Assembly (NCBI RefSeq): GCF_001730295.1
Contig: NZ_MIKA01000007.1
Span: forward strand, 19,633-83,632
DNA length: 64,000 bases
Reading direction: 5' to 3'
Origin: Enterococcus plantarum
Lineage (GTDB): Bacteria > Bacillota > Bacilli > Lactobacillales > Enterococcaceae
The notes below the pieces were generated by a model that did not search any database, was not told the origin of the DNA, and saw nothing but the letters and a program-made list of their open reading frames with translations. The position numbers and the translations under genes are program-made. This document shows positions 62,428 through 64,000 of this stretch, piece by piece. Numbering within the stretch: the stretch's first letter is position 1; each line of letters starts with the position of its first letter.

Positions 62428-62790
62428 TTGTCTAACAAAAAAGTCGCTGGTACTATTATGCTGAATCTAAATGATGGTTCGAAAAAATTTCTTGTTCATC
62501 CAGTGGGTGAGTCAATGGCGTTTGTTACAACAAAAGTTTCTGAGGATATGACGGGTTTAGCGAGTATGTTACAAGTTTTCAAAGAAGAAATTCAACTAGA
62601 TGTTACTTCAATTAATTTAGTCGAGTTAACAAATGCTCATACAGATGCTGAAAATATGCCTTTGTTTGTATTTGAAATGAATGAAGATCATGTAGTCCCA
62701 ACTATTGATAATAGATATGCATGGGAAAAACCATCTAAATTAAAAACTTTATTAGCTTCTTATGAAATTGAAGGAGTCCCGATGTTTTAA
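62428..62790 (+). CDS. Uncharacterised 120-residue protein
   Basis: A small mixed alpha/beta soluble protein starting with TTG 62428 (MSNKKVAGTIMLNLNDGSKK), with GAGGTGG upstream; an in-frame GTG at 62419 overlaps that site. It has an acidic middle (HTDAENMPLFVFEMNED). I do not recognise the family. There is no membrane segment, signal or catalytic motif. It follows the S1-domain gene on the same strand. Confidence 0.6.
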   Translation: MSNKKVAGTIMLNLNDGSKKFLVHPVGESMAFVTTKVSEDMTGLASMLQVFKEEIQLDVTSINLVELTNAHTDAENMPLFVFEMNEDHVVPTIDNRYAWEKPSKLKTLLASYEIEGVPMF

Positions 62791-62926
62791 AACTAAATAG
62801 GTACATAAAGAATAAGAGAAGGATACTACTGTACAACTCTTATCACAGAAACATAAGACGGGACAAAGCTATAATCTAGTTTTGTTCCGTTTTCTTTTAA
62901 TACATTTTTTTTCGGAGGAAATCGCC

Positions 62927-63433
62927 ATGAAATTAAAACAAGTAACAATAGAAGAAACGCAAATTGCTATGTCTGTATTAAAAGAGAGTGCCGAATGGTT
63001 GAAAGAACAAGGGAGTAATCAATGGTCAGAGGTTTTACAAGGCGAAGATAAACACGGATTAGAAGAAGCTGTTACTAAAGGTGAAGTTTATTTCTTCTAT
63101 AATAGTAAGAATCAACTAATAGGAATGGCAGCTGCATGGAAAACTCCGACTGAATGGGATAAATTACTTTGGAAAGATTTCGGCTTTCACCAATCCGCAT
63201 GCTACATACATCGCGTCATCATTCGTCCTACATACAGAGGAAAAGCATATGGAGAAGAATTGTTAAGTGCTTTAAAACGAAAGTTTCTTGATGAAGTATC
63301 TGAGTTACGTTTAGATTGTTTAGGTAGCAATCAGAAGTTAATTCAGTTCTATCAAGAAAACGGATTTGTTAACATTGGTAGCTCAAAAGATTCTAATGAA
63401 AATGAATTCGAACTATTTTCATATAAATTATAA
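62927..63433 (+). CDS. GNAT-family N-acetyltransferase
   Basis: A 168-residue GNAT protein. The acetyl-CoA binding motif A is HRVIIRPTYRGKAYGEELLS (R/Q-x-x-G-x-A/G), and motif B is FYQENGFVNIG. The substrate is unknown. ATG 62927 follows CGGAGG; the 15 upstream in-frame residues lack a ribosome site. It is the last protein gene before the rRNA operon. Confidence 0.88.
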   Translation: MKLKQVTIEETQIAMSVLKESAEWLKEQGSNQWSEVLQGEDKHGLEEAVTKGEVYFFYNSKNQLIGMAAAWKTPTEWDKLLWKDFGFHQSACYIHRVIIRPTYRGKAYGEELLSALKRKFLDEVSELRLDCLGSNQKLIQFYQENGFVNIGSSKDSNENEFELFSYKL

Positions 63434-63564
63434 AGAACGATCGGGATTCGTTGCTATTTTTTTAAAAAAACTAATATTGAAACTATTTTGAGTCAGAAAA
63501 GCGAAAATACAAGAGATGGTGAGAAGTTAAGATAAAAAACTTTTAAAATTTTTTCAAAAAATGG
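63434..63564. other. Gap upstream of the rRNA promoters
   Basis: AT-rich sequence with A/T tracts just upstream of P1 (63543-63561), which could act as an UP element. No gene. Confidence 0.45.
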
Positions 63565-63593
63565 TTGACCAATAAAGAAAAACTTGTTATATT
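63565..63593 (+). promoter_or_regulatory. rRNA promoter P1
   Basis: TTGACC (63565-63570), 17 bases, TATATT (63588-63593), preceded by A/T tracts. Confidence 0.8.
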
Positions 63594-63690
63594 ATATCTT
63601 GTCGCAAGGCACTGACGAATTATGCTGAACGGCAATAATAGAATAACATTTCAAGTTTTAAAAAAACTTGAAAAATCGGGAAGAAAGTTG

Positions 63691-63719
63691 TTGACAAATA
63701 ACAAACAACCTGGTAAACT
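63691..63719 (+). promoter_or_regulatory. rRNA promoter P2
   Basis: Consensus TTGACA (63691-63696), 17 bases, TAAACT (63714-63719). Confidence 0.82.
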
Positions 63720-63788
63720 AATGAAGTTGTCACGAAACATTCGATAACATCGAGCAGAAAAAACTTTGAAACTTTTTTAAAAAAAGTG

Positions 63789-63817
63789 TTGACATCAAAT
63801 CGAAGATTTGGTATGAT
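63789..63817 (+). promoter_or_regulatory. rRNA promoter P3
   Basis: Consensus TTGACA (63789-63794), 17 bases, TATGAT (63812-63817), preceded by an A8 tract. Confidence 0.85.
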
Positions 63818-63845
63818 ATAAAAGTTGCTGCTAGGTAACACAGTA

Positions 63846-63987
63846 GACCTTTGAAAACTGAACAAAGTAAGACGAACCAAATGTGTAGGTTGTTTTTACA
63901 ACAGTAAAAACAAACAACAATTTTTAACAAAGCGAAGCAATATGCTAGCAAACAAATGAGCTTAACAATCTTCGGATTGTGTTCAAC
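63846..63987 (+). ncRNA. rRNA operon leader with antitermination motif
   Basis: CCTTTGAAAACTGAACAAAG at about 63848 is the motif conserved ahead of Firmicutes rRNA genes and contains a boxA-like core. A small hairpin (ACAATC-TTCG-GATTGT) lies at about 63965-63980, near the 16S 5' end. Confidence 0.7.
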
Positions 63988-63988
63988 T

Positions 63989-64000
63989 TTTATTATGAGA
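63989..64000 (+). rRNA. 16S rRNA, first bases (partial)
   Basis: The window ends with TATTATGAGA, the start of the conserved 16S 5' end (ATGAGAG followed by TTTGATCCTGG). The rest is outside. The exact mature 5' end is inferred. Confidence 0.7.

Noticed and set aside
63620..63951. Minus-strand frames of 73-86 codons in the rRNA leader
   Set aside because: They lie antisense to rRNA promoters and leader; no start signals.

Overview
The window looks like a chromosomal segment of an Enterococcus. Supporting signs are low G+C, AAGGAGG-type ribosome sites with many TTG/GTG starts, a LiaFSR system, the rpoY-rnjA pair, nrdHIEF, feoAB, a CpsC-D-B capsule module, an Mga-type regulator, and a three-promoter rRNA leader running into a 16S gene at the right edge. 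The species cannot be fixed from this alone; a relative of E. faecalis is my best guess.

Layout. 1-0.7 kb: the 5' part of a YfhO-type membrane protein (minus). 1-5.5 kb: folC, a HAD phosphatase, radC, a cold-shock gene, a universal stress gene and two small genes. 5.6-8.2 kb: rnjA, rpoY and a DUF454 gene (minus). 8.4-11.9 kb: a heterodimeric ABC exporter with one degenerate ATP site. 12-16.5 kb: gamma carbonic anhydrase, HesB-like protein, a two-gene quinone/aromatic detoxification unit (minus), SPFH protein and a HAD hydrolase. 16.57-16.85 kb: an internally deleted NADH oxidase relic. 17-23 kb: mltG, greA, liaFSR, a potassium-channel regulator and a second HesB-like gene. 23-29 kb: Mga-like regulator, glycosyltransferase, 2-hydroxyacid dehydrogenase, a frameshifted ispG and a DUF1189 gene. 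29-32 kb: sodA, dapF and a coiled-coil protein.

32.2-41.5 kb is an exopolysaccharide locus: chain-length regulator, tyrosine kinase, PHP phosphatase and priming transferase, then an AT-rich cassette (DUF1972 transferase, LicD, cytidylyltransferase, family 2 transferase, polymerase), closed by an LCP attachment enzyme. There is no flippase in it. 41.6-51.4 kb holds nagB with a NagR-like operator, an MgtC protein, DUF92, the nrd operon with tandem NrdR boxes, and feo with a Fur box.

51.5-56.1 kb is the most unusual stretch. Next to a tRNA-Lys lies a promoter driving a small secreted protein gene broken by two homopolymer frameshifts, then a terminator hairpin, three membrane proteins, an ATPase and a membrane-anchored protein. 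The block is bracketed by two imperfect copies of the tRNA-proximal terminator. 56-63.4 kb returns to housekeeping genes (lipoprotein, PgpA, YuzB, ferredoxin-NADP reductase, cyclophilin, MalY-type lyase, S1 protein, acetyltransferase), and 63.5-64 kb is the rRNA operon leader.

Recurring themes are gene decay (nox, ispG, the secreted-protein gene, a possible IS3 relic) and a dispersed hairpin repeat, present as two nearly identical ~224 bp copies and one short derivative.
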